DNA from: Flavobacteriales bacterium
GTDB taxonomy: Bacteria > Bacteroidota > Bacteroidia > Flavobacteriales_E > Vicingaceae
NCBI GenBank assembly: GCA_029262875.1
Contig: JAJCYO010000119.1
Location: 22,490-86,489, forward strand
Direction of reading: 5' to 3'
Length of the DNA: 64,000 bases
The translations under genes and the position numbers were made by a program. The notes beneath the pieces are model-generated. The model was not told the origin of the DNA. It did not search any database and saw nothing but the letters and a program-made list of their open reading frames with translations. Position 1 is the stretch's first letter. Each line of letters starts with the position of its first letter. Of the stretch, positions 17,090-28,578 are shown piece after piece.

Positions 17090-17195
17090 TTAATTTTACT
17101 CAATAAAACCTGAGTAAATCCGCTTTTCTTATTATTCTAAAACGGAACTTCTTTTCTTTATATTGTAATTTAAAATATAATGTATTTAGTTTTTC

Positions 17196-18146
17196 TTATA
17201 AAAATCTCACTGATTTGTAAACTTCCCTTTTCGGTGGTTTAACAATATTTGTACAATATTTAATCATGAATTCCAAACTACCACTACTATGATCACCTAA
17301 AGCAGATGTAGTAATATCGTATGAAACTCCAAATTTTAATCCTGGTAATTGAGGAACATTTACTCCAGCTAATACTGCAATTGCATCTTGTACTCTGTAA
17401 GAAACACCACCCCAAACCAATTTATTAAATTCTACTAAAGCGTTTACATCAAGTTGTGTAGAAGCAGCATCTGTTTTAGCCAAAATAGACGGTTTTACAA
17501 CCCATTTTCTACTACCACCACTTAAGTCCCAGTCATAACCAGCCATAATATAGTAGTGACGAGATTGAGCGTAGTTTAATGCACCAGCACCACCACCATC
17601 AGCAACATCTTCTAACTCAGATTGAGGAAGGTGTAAAGCGGAAATACCTACATACATTTTATCCTTTATGTGATAGAATAATCCAAATCCAGCATCATAA
17701 GTTATTGCAGAAGTATTTGCATTCGGAATAGAAGGATCTTGTGTATAGTCATCAATGGCAACAAACTCATCTCCAAAAGACTTGTTAATCATACCCACTT
17801 CAAGACCAATTCCTAATTCACCAGGTCCTAACATTAAATGGTAAGAGTAAGCTAACTTTGCTATTAAAGAGCTTTCAATACCTAACTTATCTTGAAACAC
17901 CGTTAACCCTATTCCATGCTTACTAATTCTTGCATCAGCACTAAAAAGATGTGTTTGTGGACGACCATCAAACCCCATCCATTGAGATCTTGTTAAAAAT
18001 GTAGCACAAATTCCACCGTTGTGACCAGCAGAACCAGGGTTTACACTTAGTTTATTAAACATGTTTTGAGTAAACTGTGCGTCTTGTTGCGCTGTTGCTA
18101 CAAAACCAGCAAATAAAAAAGCTGTAGAAATAATTAATTTCTTCAT
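17196..18146 (-). CDS. porP: PorP/SprF family T9SS outer-membrane protein
   Basis: Members of this family are outer-membrane barrels that anchor or help secrete T9SS partners; P. gingivalis PorP is encoded directly before porK. The start at 18146 gives a clean signal peptide (MKKLIISTAFLFAGFVATAQ), 316 residues in total; a start six codons upstream is possible but adds no signal feature. The QQDAQFTQNMFNKLSVNPG segment is the family's N-terminal signature. The position matches the porPKLMN order. Confidence 0.9.
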   Translation of the reverse strand: MKKLIISTAFLFAGFVATAQQDAQFTQNMFNKLSVNPGSAGHNGGICATFLTRSQWMGFDGRPQTHLFSADARISKHGIGLTVFQDKLGIESSLIAKLAYSYHLMLGPGELGIGLEVGMINKSFGDEFVAIDDYTQDPSIPNANTSAITYDAGFGLFYHIKDKMYVGISALHLPQSELEDVADGGGAGALNYAQSRHYYIMAGYDWDLSGGSRKWVVKPSILAKTDAASTQLDVNALVEFNKLVWGGVSYRVQDAIAVLAGVNVPQLPGLKFGVSYDITTSALGDHSSGSLEFMIKYCTNIVKPPKREVYKSVRFL

Positions 18147-18200
18147 ATAAATGTTATTTTTCAAGTATAAAAATTATGCTTTTCAGCATTCATTAGTCGG

Positions 18201-18233
18201 CTAAGATAACTAAATATTTTTTTTAACCAAAAA
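18201..18233 (-). promoter_or_regulatory. Candidate promoter for porP-gldKLMN
   Basis: On the minus strand TTTTTGG is followed after about 19 bases by TATCTTAG, one mismatch from TAnnTTTG. It lies between the arginase-like gene and porP, suggesting that the secretion genes have their own start. Confidence 0.4.
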
Positions 18234-18278
18234 CTTTTTCAACTTTATTATGTTAATAACATGTTAATAAGTCGAAAA

Positions 18279-19439
18279 TCAAGATAATTTTTGAAAAGTC
18301 TGCCACCATCTATTTGGAACTTCATTGTCGCATGCAATTTTGTAATCATTGTAAGAGCATGGAACAAGTAGATGCCTTTCGTATTTGATTTTTTGATGGG
18401 CAGGATAAGGTACATCCATCCACCACCGTTCACTTTTGTCACTTTTGTAAAAAACGACTTCATTTTTACCATCTTGTATATTAACCATATACTTCAGGTA
18501 TGATTTCCTACTACCCACAGGAAAATCATTTTTTCTATGATTATAGCCATCAATAAAGTACCAGATCATTTGAGCAACACTGTGAGCAGTTTGCCCATTG
18601 TTGTCAAGTTCAGGGTTGATTTCATAAAAACCAATAGAGGTAAGTTTATCACTTAGTCCTGCATAACGGCTTATCTGACAAGCCTGTTCACCATAAAAAC
18701 CATTTGGAGAAGCATTTTTGTTTCCTGGAGCTTCTGATTGTCGAATAGCAGAAATGTCAAAACTCAAGATGTCTGCATTTCTTACAATTGGTTCTACTTC
18801 TTCAATATTTTTTTGGACCTGACCTAATCGATAAGAATCAAAATATAATTTTGAGATTAGTTCTATTTGCTCTTTGTCGATGAAATAACTTTGGTAACCA
18901 ATGTTGCTATAATTGAATAAGAAGTTAGGTTGATGTAGAATTATTTTTGTTAAAAAGTTGTTAGAACTTATTGCTTCATCAGCTTCACCTAAATTAAACT
19001 TAGAATCTACCGCAACTAGGTTAACAGTTTGTTCTATATTTTTATAGGCTAAAAAGTTTGCATAAGTTAAGTCTTGACTTCCTCCAATGACTATTGGGAG
19101 TACATTTTGTTTAATTAAATGCTCTAAGATAGAGCTTAAGGCAAAATAAGTATCTTCCGTAGTGGCTCCAACCTTTAGGTTTCCTAAATCTATGATTTTA
19201 GTAGATGTGTTAAAGGCAATTAAACGGTAGAGGTATTTTCTTACATGGTTAGGGGCTGTAGCACATCCTTCGTTGGTAGAGTTTCGCTCTTCTCCTACAC
19301 CGATTATCGCAATATCAAAGGAAGAAGTATCTTGATTGGTATAAAATTCAATGGTGTTTAAAAAATGATTGTCTTTATAATCAACATTTAAATCACCCTC
19401 ATTTAGATTTATTGAATCAAAATATTCTGAGAAGTCCAT
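18279..19439 (-). CDS. Arginase-fold protein with degenerate metal site
   Basis: This 386-residue protein belongs to the arginase/agmatinase/formiminoglutamase superfamily by overall pattern. However, the manganese-binding motifs are altered. GGDH(S) reads GGSQD (119-123), DAHxD reads DSKFN (145-149), and SxDxD reads SFDIS (226-230). Four of the six usual ligands are therefore missing and hydrolase activity is doubtful. The start at 19439 is chosen because it begins 1 base after the topA stop and avoids a Lys/Arg-rich extension that would overlap topA. It lies between topA and the porP-gld genes. Automated annotation would likely call it formimidoylglutamase. Confidence 0.8.
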   Translation of the reverse strand: MDFSEYFDSINLNEGDLNVDYKDNHFLNTIEFYTNQDTSSFDIAIIGVGEERNSTNEGCATAPNHVRKYLYRLIAFNTSTKIIDLGNLKVGATTEDTYFALSSILEHLIKQNVLPIVIGGSQDLTYANFLAYKNIEQTVNLVAVDSKFNLGEADEAISSNNFLTKIILHQPNFLFNYSNIGYQSYFIDKEQIELISKLYFDSYRLGQVQKNIEEVEPIVRNADILSFDISAIRQSEAPGNKNASPNGFYGEQACQISRYAGLSDKLTSIGFYEINPELDNNGQTAHSVAQMIWYFIDGYNHRKNDFPVGSRKSYLKYMVNIQDGKNEVVFYKSDKSERWWMDVPYPAHQKIKYERHLLVPCSYNDYKIACDNEVPNRWWQTFQKLS

Positions 19440-19440
19440 C

Positions 19441-21921
19441 TTATTTTTTCTTTTTTGCTCTTGCTTTTTTCTTTGGAGTTTTTTCCTCAATCATTTTTTG
19501 CACTTCTTCTAAAGTTAATTTTTCAACTTTAAATGTTTTAGGCAATTCAATTTTTAATTTTCCTTTGATGATATTAAATCTTCCCCAACGTGCCTTTTGA
19601 ACAGAAATTCCTTCTTCATCCCAACGGTGAATATATTTATCAATTTCTTTTTGTTTTTTGATTTCAATTAACTCAACAATATCTTCATGAGTTAAATTAT
19701 CAAAGTCATATTTCTTATTTACATTGATAAACATCCCATTCCATTTAATGAAAGGACCAAACCGACCAACGCCTTTTTGTACAGGTAAGTTTTCATATTC
19801 ATCAATTGGAGCATCCGCTTCTTGTTTTTGTCTAATGAGTTCAATAGCTCTATTTAAATCAACGCCAGCCATATCTTCATCCCTTGGAATGGAAACAAAC
19901 ATTTCATTAAATTTGACATAAGGACCAAATCTTCCTTGGGCAACAATTACTTCATGACCCTCATATTCTCCAATAGTTTTTGGAAATTTAAAAAGTTCTA
20001 ATGCTTCCTCTAAGGTAATTTTAGCGATCGTCTGACCAGTTAATAAACTTGCAAATTTGGCTCCACCTTCATCATCCGTTTTTCCTATTTGAGCCATTGG
20101 ACCAAACTTTCCAATCCGAACAATTAATGGGCGTCCCGATTCAGGATCTGTCCCTAGTGCTCTCTCTCCACTAGCTCGTTCTGCATTTTCTAACGTGTCT
20201 TCAATTTGAGAATGAAAGGGACTGTAAAAATCGGCAATCATTTTACTCCATTGCTTTTGTCCCTCAGCAATGGCATCAAACTCTTCTTCAACTTTAGCTG
20301 TGAAGCTATAATCCAGCACTTTTCCAAAATTTTCTACTAAGAAATCAGTTACAACCGTTCCAATATCTGTTGGAAACATTTTCTTTTTCTCAAAACCGTA
20401 ATTTTCTTTTGCAGTTACATCATCAATGTTTCCATCTTTTAAAGTAAGTGTGGTAAAATCTCTTTGGTTACCATCTCTATCTTCTTTAACAACATAGCCT
20501 CTTTTTTGAACAGTAGAAATTGTTGGAGCATAAGTTGAGGGTCTTCCAATTCCCAAAGCCTCTAATTTCTTTACCAAGCTGGCTTCAGTGTATCTTGCTG
20601 GGTGATGAGAAAAACGTTCTGTAGCAGAAATTTCCTGCATGTTTAATCTCTCTCCAACAGTTAAAGGAGGCAGTATTCCTTCTTTTTCAGTATTATTTTC
20701 GTCATCAGTTCCTTCCAGGTAAACTTTTAGGAAACCATCAAAAATCAAAACCTCTCCTTTTGCTACAAAATTTTCTTCAGTTGTTGAGATGTCAATTTTT
20801 ACAGTAGTCTTTTCTAATTTGGCATCACTCATTTGAGAAGCAATGGTTCTTTTCCAAATTAATTCATACAACCTTGTTTGACCTGGGTCACCCATATGAG
20901 TATGTTCATTCATATAGGTTGGTCGAATGGCTTCGTGAGCTTCTTGAGCTCCTTTTGCTTTAGTTGTATACTTTCTTATTTGAGAATATTCTTCCCCATA
21001 AGAAGAACTGATTTCTTTTTTAGCAGCCCCGATTGCTTCATTAGATAAATTAACAGAATCAGTTCTCATGTAAGTTATCTTTCCAGCTTCATACAAACGC
21101 TGAGCAACTGTCATTGTTTGCGATACAGAAAAACCTAATTTTCTACTTGCTTCTTGTTGCAATGTTGAAGTAGTAAAAGGTGCTGCAGGTGATTTTTTAG
21201 CTGGTTTAGTTTCCAAGTTCTCAATGGTGAAATCGGCAGACTTACATTTTTCTAAAAAACTTTCAGCTTCAGTCTTCGTCTTAAATCGTTGTGGTAACTC
21301 TGCTTTTAATACCGAATTATTACTTACCACAAAATTGGCAACTACTTTGTATGACGAGGTGTATTCGAAATCTAAAATTTCATTTTCACGCTCAACAATC
21401 AAACGTACTGCAACGGATTGAACCCTACCTGCAGATAATGATGGTTTTATTTTCTTCCATAATACTGGTGAGAGCTCATAACCAACTAACCGATCCAATA
21501 CTCTTCTTGCTTGTTGAGCATCAACTAAATCTTTGTTTATTTTTCTTGGATTCTCAACCGCTTTAGTAATAGCAGATTTAGTAATCTCGTGAAAAACAAT
21601 TCTTTTAGTCTTTTCTTCTTTTAGTTTCAGGGCTTCTAATAAATGCCATGATATAGCTTCTCCTTCACGGTCCTCATCCGATGCTAACCAAACTGTTTCA
21701 GCTCCTTTTGCTAATTTTCTTAATTCAGCAACAATTTTCTTTTTGTCATCTGGGATAACATAGTCTGGTGCGAAATCGTTTTCGATGTCTACTGATATGT
21801 TTTTTCCAGGCAAATCTCTAATGTGCCCAAAACTTGATTTAACAGTAAAATCCTTTCCAAGAAATTTCTCAATGGTTTTTGCTTTCGCAGGTGACTCGAC
21901 AATTACTAAATTCTTCGCCAT
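19441..21921 (-). CDS. topA: DNA topoisomerase I
   Basis: It relaxes negative supercoils by cutting one DNA strand. The 826-residue protein has the N-terminal Toprim domain (IVESPAKAKTIEKFLG and DEDREGEA) and the active-site tyrosine region GKITYMRTDS. Three or more C-terminal GRFGPfxK repeats replace the zinc fingers of E. coli TopA, and a lysine-rich tail follows. The arginase-like gene follows directly. Confidence 0.95.
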   Translation of the reverse strand: MAKNLVIVESPAKAKTIEKFLGKDFTVKSSFGHIRDLPGKNISVDIENDFAPDYVIPDDKKKIVAELRKLAKGAETVWLASDEDREGEAISWHLLEALKLKEEKTKRIVFHEITKSAITKAVENPRKINKDLVDAQQARRVLDRLVGYELSPVLWKKIKPSLSAGRVQSVAVRLIVERENEILDFEYTSSYKVVANFVVSNNSVLKAELPQRFKTKTEAESFLEKCKSADFTIENLETKPAKKSPAAPFTTSTLQQEASRKLGFSVSQTMTVAQRLYEAGKITYMRTDSVNLSNEAIGAAKKEISSSYGEEYSQIRKYTTKAKGAQEAHEAIRPTYMNEHTHMGDPGQTRLYELIWKRTIASQMSDAKLEKTTVKIDISTTEENFVAKGEVLIFDGFLKVYLEGTDDENNTEKEGILPPLTVGERLNMQEISATERFSHHPARYTEASLVKKLEALGIGRPSTYAPTISTVQKRGYVVKEDRDGNQRDFTTLTLKDGNIDDVTAKENYGFEKKKMFPTDIGTVVTDFLVENFGKVLDYSFTAKVEEEFDAIAEGQKQWSKMIADFYSPFHSQIEDTLENAERASGERALGTDPESGRPLIVRIGKFGPMAQIGKTDDEGGAKFASLLTGQTIAKITLEEALELFKFPKTIGEYEGHEVIVAQGRFGPYVKFNEMFVSIPRDEDMAGVDLNRAIELIRQKQEADAPIDEYENLPVQKGVGRFGPFIKWNGMFINVNKKYDFDNLTHEDIVELIEIKKQKEIDKYIHRWDEEGISVQKARWGRFNIIKGKLKIELPKTFKVEKLTLEEVQKMIEEKTPKKKARAKKKK

Positions 21922-22064
21922 TCATTTAAGGGTTTAAGAATAAATTTTTTTTGCAAAGAAATGAAATAAAAAATGGATTTTCCAAATTACCCTTTCAATC
22001 GACCTTCTTATATTATAAAATAATATACTTTTTTTTAATAAGCAAATTTTTGTTTCCATGTCAT

Positions 22065-22097
22065 TTTGTCATTAAACCTAAAAAATAAGTAATTTTG
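22065..22097 (+). promoter_or_regulatory. Promoter of miaB
   Basis: TTTG at 22065-22068, 21 bases, then TAATTTTG at 22090-22097, matching the Bacteroidota consensus. The miaB ATG is 20 bases further on. The 195-base region between topA and miaB holds no other feature seen. Confidence 0.7.
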
Positions 22098-22116
22098 CTC
22101 CCGAAGTAGGATTTAT

Positions 22117-23562
22117 ATGGAAATTGGAAATAAAGTTATTGACGAGTCAATTCAGGGAAGTGCAACAACTCTTGAATTAAAAGAAGACGGAAACAGGAAA
22201 GTATATATTGAAAGCTATGGCTGTGCAATGAATTTTTCGGATAGCGAAATTGTTGCATCTATTTTATCTAAAGAAGGATTTAATACAACCAATAATCTTG
22301 AAGAGGCTGATGTCGTATTTGTGAATACTTGTTCTATACGAGAAAAAGCTGAACAAACAGTTAGACAACGATTAAGGTCTTTTCAAAAAGCTAAAAAAGC
22401 CAAGCCAGAATTGATTATTGGTGTTTTGGGTTGTATGGCAGAACGAATCAAGGCAAAATTTTTAGAGGAAGAAAGGTTGGTCGATATTGTTGTTGGACCA
22501 GATGCCTATCGTGATTTACCGAACTTGGTGAAACAAGTAGATGAGGGTAAAAAGGCAGTGAATGTTATTCTCTCTAAAGAAGAAACTTATGCAGACATAA
22601 GCCCAGTTCGTTTGTTGAGTAATGGTGTTTCTGCATTTATTTCAATTACTCGTGGATGTGATAATATGTGCACATTTTGTGTTGTTCCTTTTACAAGAGG
22701 ACGAGAAAGAAGTAGAAATCCTGAAACCATTTTAAATGAAGCTCAAGAGCTATTTAATCAAGGGTACAGAGAAGTAACTCTTTTAGGGCAGAATGTAGAT
22801 TCTTATTTGTGGTATGGAAAAGAAGGGTTGAAAAAAGATTATGAAACCTTATCTGAAGAAGAGAAAAATCAGAGTATGAATTTTGCGCAATTAATGGAGC
22901 AAGTAGCACTGATTAGCCCAAAGTTGAGGGTTCGTTTTTCAACTTCACACCCAAAAGACATCACTGATGAGTTTTTGGATACTATGGCGAAATATGATAA
23001 TATCTGTAAATACATTCACTTACCATTTCAGAGTGGTAATACACGTATGTTAGAAAAGATGAATCGAGGATACACAAGAGAATGGTACATGGGAAGGATT
23101 GATAAGATCAAAGAAGTAATGCCAGATTGTGCGATTTCTGCTGATATTATTGCAGGGTTTTGTTCAGAAACGGAAGAAGAACATAAAGAAACATTGTCGT
23201 TAATGGAATATGTTAAGTATGATTTTTCTTATATGTTTAAGTATTCTGAAAGACCAAACACTCAAGCAGCTAAGAAATTTGATGATGATGTTAGCGAAGA
23301 AGATAAGAGTAGAAGACTGGCTGAGATAGTTGCTTTACAAAGAGACCATTCTTTTGAAGCAAATAAAGCTTATGTTGGACGAACTTATGAAGTGTTAGTT
23401 GAAAAAGTATCTAAAAAATCTAATGAAGAATTAGCGGGAAGAACTTCTCAAAATACAGTGGTTGTTTTTCCAAAAGAGAATCATAAAGTTGGAGATTATG
23501 TGATGGTAGAGGTTGATAATTGTACCGGTGGAACACTTTTAGGAAAAGCGGTTAAAGAATAA
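22117..23562 (+). CDS. miaB: tRNA-2-methylthio-N6-dimethylallyladenosine synthase
   Basis: This radical-SAM methylthiotransferase adds a methylthio group to i6A37 in tRNAs. The 481-residue protein has the three N-terminal cluster cysteines ([23 protein letters not shown]). The radical-SAM cluster is CDNMCTFC, and a C-terminal TRAM domain follows. The next gene starts 3 bases after its stop. Confidence 0.95.
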   Translation: MEIGNKVIDESIQGSATTLELKEDGNRKVYIESYGCAMNFSDSEIVASILSKEGFNTTNNLEEADVVFVNTCSIREKAEQTVRQRLRSFQKAKKAKPELIIGVLGCMAERIKAKFLEEERLVDIVVGPDAYRDLPNLVKQVDEGKKAVNVILSKEETYADISPVRLLSNGVSAFISITRGCDNMCTFCVVPFTRGRERSRNPETILNEAQELFNQGYREVTLLGQNVDSYLWYGKEGLKKDYETLSEEEKNQSMNFAQLMEQVALISPKLRVRFSTSHPKDITDEFLDTMAKYDNICKYIHLPFQSGNTRMLEKMNRGYTREWYMGRIDKIKEVMPDCAISADIIAGFCSETEEEHKETLSLMEYVKYDFSYMFKYSERPNTQAAKKFDDDVSEEDKSRRLAEIVALQRDHSFEANKAYVGRTYEVLVEKVSKKSNEELAGRTSQNTVVVFPKENHKVGDYVMVEVDNCTGGTLLGKAVKE

Positions 23563-23565
23563 AAG

Positions 23566-24801
23566 ATGGATACACAGCAAATAAAACAACGATTTGGAAT
23601 TATTGGAACTTCACCTGTACTGGATAGAGCAATAGATATTGCCGCTCAAGTGGCCATTACAGATTTATCAGTTTTAATAACAGGAGAAAGTGGTGTTGGT
23701 AAGGAGGTAATGCCTCAAATTATACATCAATTAAGTGCACGAAAGCACAATAAATACATTGCAGTAAATTGTGGAGCAATTCCAGAAGGAACAATCGATT
23801 CCGAGCTCTTTGGCCATGAAAAAGGAGCATTTACTGGAGCACATGACTCACGTAAAGGTTATTTTGAAGTTGCTGATGGTGGGACTATTTTTTTAGATGA
23901 AGTAGCAGAATTACCAGTTCAGACACAAGTAAGGTTGTTAAGGGTTTTAGAAACTGGTGAATTTATTAAGGTAGGTTCTTCGAAAGTTTTAAAAACGGAC
24001 GTTAGAATTGTTACTGCTACAAATGTGAACATTCCGCAGGCAATAAAAAATGGAAAATTTAGGGAAGATTTATTTTATCGTTTAAATACTGTGCCAATAC
24101 AATTGCCAGCATTACGAGAACGTAAGGAAGATATTCATTTATTGTTTAGAAAATTTGCAGCTGATTTTGCAAATAAATATAAAATGCCAGCGGTTAAATT
24201 AGCTAATGAAGCAATAGATTTATTAGAAAATTATCGGTGGAAAGGAAACATTAGACAATTAAAAAATGTTGCTGAGCAAGTCTCAGTTATTGAAAGTTCG
24301 AGAGATGTTAGTGTTGAAACTTTGTCAAAATATTTGCCTGAAGACAATAATCAAAACCTACCAACTGTTTATCAAGGAGGTGAAAACGCGGATTTATCGG
24401 AAAGAGATATTTTATATAAAGTCTTGTTTGATTTAAAAGGTGACGTTACAGAATTGAAAAATATAGTTGTGGGGTTAATGCAACAAAATGGAGGGGAAAT
24501 TGCTGACATCACAAATAACCCCGCATTGATGCAAAGTGTTCAGCGATTGTATGAAAAGAAAGAACAACAGCCAATTGAAGAGCCACAGGTTTATAAACCA
24601 CAAATTCTTCCTAAAGAAGAACAAATAATACGACATGAAGAAGTTGTTGAGGAGTCATTATCTTTGGCAGATAAGGAAAAAGAAATGATAACTAAAGCAT
24701 TGCAGAAATATAGCGGAAAGAGAAAAAAAGCTGCAGAAGAATTAGGAATTTCTGAACGAACACTTTATCGAAAGATTAAAGAATATGATATAAATAATTG
24801 A
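23566..24801 (+). CDS. Sigma-54-dependent transcriptional activator without sensor domain
   Basis: The 411-residue protein begins almost directly with an AAA+ domain: Walker A GESGVGKE (40-47), the sigma-54 contact loop GAFTGA (87-92) and Walker B GTIFLDE. A long linker follows. The C-terminus is a Fis-type helix-turn-helix (AAEELGISERTLYRKIKEY). No receiver or GAF domain is present, so it may be controlled by partner proteins, or be constitutively active. It lies between miaB and an LptE-like gene; its targets are unknown. Confidence 0.92.
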   Translation: MDTQQIKQRFGIIGTSPVLDRAIDIAAQVAITDLSVLITGESGVGKEVMPQIIHQLSARKHNKYIAVNCGAIPEGTIDSELFGHEKGAFTGAHDSRKGYFEVADGGTIFLDEVAELPVQTQVRLLRVLETGEFIKVGSSKVLKTDVRIVTATNVNIPQAIKNGKFREDLFYRLNTVPIQLPALRERKEDIHLLFRKFAADFANKYKMPAVKLANEAIDLLENYRWKGNIRQLKNVAEQVSVIESSRDVSVETLSKYLPEDNNQNLPTVYQGGENADLSERDILYKVLFDLKGDVTELKNIVVGLMQQNGGEIADITNNPALMQSVQRLYEKKEQQPIEEPQVYKPQILPKEEQIIRHEEVVEESLSLADKEKEMITKALQKYSGKRKKAAEELGISERTLYRKIKEYDINN

Positions 24802-25307
24802 AGAAAAGAATTTTAAATATTACCCTATTCATATTGGCAGGAATTTTTTTTTCTTGTAAAGTAAATTATTCTTTTACCGGAGCATCTATTCCTGAGGATG
24901 TAAAAACGGTTTCTGTAAAAACTTTTCAAAGTTATGCACCTTTAGCGAGCGCTAACTTAACTCAAACTTTTACTGAAGATTTAAAAGACAAATTCATTTC
25001 TCAAACGAATTTAGACCTGACGACCAATAATGGAGATTTGCAATTTGAAGGATCAATAACGGGATATAATGTGACTTCAGTTGCAATTCAAGGGAATGAG
25101 ACTGCAGCACTGAATAGGCTATCAATAACGGTTAAGGTTAAATTTACCAATACGAAGGATAAAGAGGCAGATTTTGAGACAAGTTTTACTCGATATTCAG
25201 ATTATGAAAGCTCACAAAACTTAGCGAGCATAGAGGATGAATTAATCAAGGACATCAACGATCAATTAACGCAAGATATTTTTAATAAAGCAGTAAGTAA
25301 TTGGTAA
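24798..25307 (+). CDS. lptE: LptE-like LPS-assembly lipoprotein
   Basis: LptE plugs the LptD barrel that inserts LPS into the outer membrane. The 169-residue protein has a lipoprotein signal with Cys20 (GIFFSCKVNYSF). The fold is a short alpha/beta one, and this locus before secG is where LptE-like genes occur in Bacteroidota. The start is TTG, overlapping the upstream stop as TTGA, so translation is probably coupled to the activator gene. Assignment rests on pattern and context. Confidence 0.75.
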   Translation: MKKRILNITLFILAGIFFSCKVNYSFTGASIPEDVKTVSVKTFQSYAPLASANLTQTFTEDLKDKFISQTNLDLTTNNGDLQFEGSITGYNVTSVAIQGNETAALNRLSITVKVKFTNTKDKEADFETSFTRYSDYESSQNLASIEDELIKDINDQLTQDIFNKAVSNW

Positions 25308-26111
25308 ATGCAAATTGACAACTTCATACAATATTTAGATCATTCAGAGAAAATTTCTTCGATTTCTGAGGATGAAATTATTCCAATAATTACAGCATTT
25401 CCCTATTGCCAAACAGGACAGTTAATGTATGCCATTCAATTGAATTCGAAAAACAGCATTCTGTTTGAAGAACAATTAAAAAAGGCTGCGTCCATTTGTC
25501 CAGATAGGACTAAACTTTTTGAATACATTCATCAAGATATAAAAGAGGAAGTTGCTCAAGAAATTGAAGCTGTTGAGGCAGTAGAAGATAAGAAGAAAGA
25601 GGTTTTAATGGATGAAAAATTTGTTCCAACTGAAGGGAAGGATGAATTAGATCTCTTAGAAAAGGAATATTTAACAGCGGCAATAAGTAGTACTATTTTA
25701 TTAGAATCGGATGAAGTTGTTGAGGAGGAGACTACAGCTATAAAAGAAATTAATTTATTTGATGAAGAGGCGACTCATTCGTTCTCATCTTGGTTAAAAC
25801 ACTATAATGGTGATGAGCCAGAGACTCATGAAGAAGATAAAAGAGAAAGAAATCAAGACATCATTAATAAGTTTATACAAGAAGACCCAAGGATAAAACC
25901 GAAGAAAACGGAATTTTATTCACCAACAAGCATGGCTCGTTTAAGTGTAACCGATACTGGAATTGTGAGTGAAACGTTAGCATTAATTCATGTGGATCAA
26001 GGCAATTTTAATGAAGCAATAAGCACTTACGAGAAATTAATAGTGAAAAATCCAAAAAAAAGCAGTTATTTTGCAGCCCAAATTAAAATTTTAAAACAAA
26101 AACTAAAATAA
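25308..26111 (+). CDS. Hypothetical acidic protein with C-terminal TPR-like region
   Basis: The 267-residue protein has no signal peptide. Its N-terminal 80 residues contain a helical pair, the middle (about 85-190) is highly acidic and low-complexity, and the C-terminus (ALIHVDQGNFNEAISTYEKLI) looks like one or two TPR helices. It starts immediately after the lptE stop and its own stop overlaps the secG start by one base. I do not recognise a function; cytoplasmic adaptor is a guess from the TPR. Confidence 0.75.
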   Translation: MQIDNFIQYLDHSEKISSISEDEIIPIITAFPYCQTGQLMYAIQLNSKNSILFEEQLKKAASICPDRTKLFEYIHQDIKEEVAQEIEAVEAVEDKKKEVLMDEKFVPTEGKDELDLLEKEYLTAAISSTILLESDEVVEEETTAIKEINLFDEEATHSFSSWLKHYNGDEPETHEEDKRERNQDIINKFIQEDPRIKPKKTEFYSPTSMARLSVTDTGIVSETLALIHVDQGNFNEAISTYEKLIVKNPKKSSYFAAQIKILKQKLK

Positions 26112-26491
26112 TGTTTGCATTCATCACCGTGTTAGTAATAATTGTTTGTGCACTCTTAGTACTAATTGTATTAATACAAAACCCTAAAGGAGGGTTAGAC
26201 TCAGCATTTTCTACAAATAACCAAGTTATGGGCGTTAGAAAAACAACCGACTTTTTGGAAAAAGCAACTTGGACGATGGGTATTGCATTGGTAGTATTAA
26301 GTATCGCTTCATCTGCAGTTACTGGGGCTCCAGTTGCAACTGATGATGAGGGTGGAGCACAATCAAAAATGACTGAACAAATTGATGAGAAAGCAATGCC
26401 TTCTGCTCCAGTAGCAAACGGTGTACCGCTTCCAGCAGCTGGAACTCCAGCAGGAGCTGGTCAACCAACTCCAGAAGGAGAAGGAGAATAG
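26111..26491 (+). CDS. secG: Preprotein translocase subunit SecG
   Basis: SecG assists SecYE in protein export. The 126-residue protein has two membrane helices (about 2-21 and 51-70) separated by the conserved LIQNPKGGLDSAFSTNNQ loop. A proline/glycine-rich tail of about 50 residues follows and is common in Bacteroidota. The ATG shares one base with the stop of the preceding gene. Confidence 0.92.
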   Translation: MFAFITVLVIIVCALLVLIVLIQNPKGGLDSAFSTNNQVMGVRKTTDFLEKATWTMGIALVVLSIASSAVTGAPVATDDEGGAQSKMTEQIDEKAMPSAPVANGVPLPAAGTPAGAGQPTPEGEGE

Positions 26492-26508
26492 GAAATAAAA
26501 GATTTTCT

Positions 26509-26548
26509 AAAATGCCAACTGAGCAGATGTTTAGTGGGCATTTTTTTT
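26509..26548 (+). terminator. Terminator after secG
   Basis: AAAATGCC..ACT pairs with AGT..GGCATTTT and runs into eight T residues at 26541-26548. It separates secG from groES. Confidence 0.75.
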
Positions 26549-26578
26549 ATAAATTATCATAATCAAAAAACAACTAAG

Positions 26579-26854
26579 ATGGCAATTAAAATTAAACCAC
26601 TTGCAGATAGAGTAATTGTTGAAGCTTCTGCTGCTGAAGAAAAAACAGCTGGTGGAATTATTATTCCAGATACAGCAAAAGAAAAACCACAAAGAGGAAA
26701 GATTGTAGCAGTTGGAAATGGAAAACCAGATGAGCCTATGACGGTAAAAACAGGTGATACTGTTCTTTATGGGAAATATGCAGGAACTGAAGTTACTGTA
26801 GAAGGAAAAGATTATTTAATTATGCGAGAAGCAGATATTTTCGCAATAGTTTAA
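26579..26854 (+). CDS. groS: Co-chaperonin GroES
   Basis: GroES caps the GroEL folding chamber. The start at 26579 gives the canonical [13 protein letters not shown]-terminus and 91 residues; an upstream in-frame ATG would run into the secG terminator. The mobile loop ([19 protein letters not shown]) is intact. No CIRCE-type inverted repeat was seen upstream, so HrcA control is not evident. Confidence 0.95.
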   Translation: MAIKIKPLADRVIVEASAAEEKTAGGIIIPDTAKEKPQRGKIVAVGNGKPDEPMTVKTGDTVLYGKYAGTEVTVEGKDYLIMREADIFAIV

Positions 26855-26862
26855 CTATTTAA

Positions 26863-28515
<1,653 letters not shown>

Positions 28516-28536
28516 GGTCACCATTAATTATATTTT

Positions 28537-28567
28537 AAAAGCCTTTCCAATATTGGAAAGGCTTTTT
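28537..28567 (+). terminator. Terminator after groEL
   Basis: AAAAGCCTTTCCAATA pairs with TATTGGAAAGGCTTTT and is followed by T residues; nearly symmetrical and strong. Confidence 0.88.
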
Positions 28568-28578
28568 ATATTTACTGA

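Noticed and set aside
18240..18270. AT-rich inverted repeat ATGTTA-A-TAACAT between the arginase-like gene and porP
   Set aside because: It is short and AT-rich without a T-tract and could occur by chance; not called as an operator or terminator.
19440..19490. Lys/Arg-rich N-terminal extension of the arginase-like protein
   Set aside because: It is the topA 3' end read in another frame; the ATG 1 base after the topA stop is a better start.
26534..26578. 15-residue N-terminal extension of GroES
   Set aside because: It would begin within the secG terminator; the canonical start MAIKIKP lies at 26579.
26549..26578. HrcA/CIRCE operator before groES
   Set aside because: No TTAGCACTC-type inverted repeat is present.
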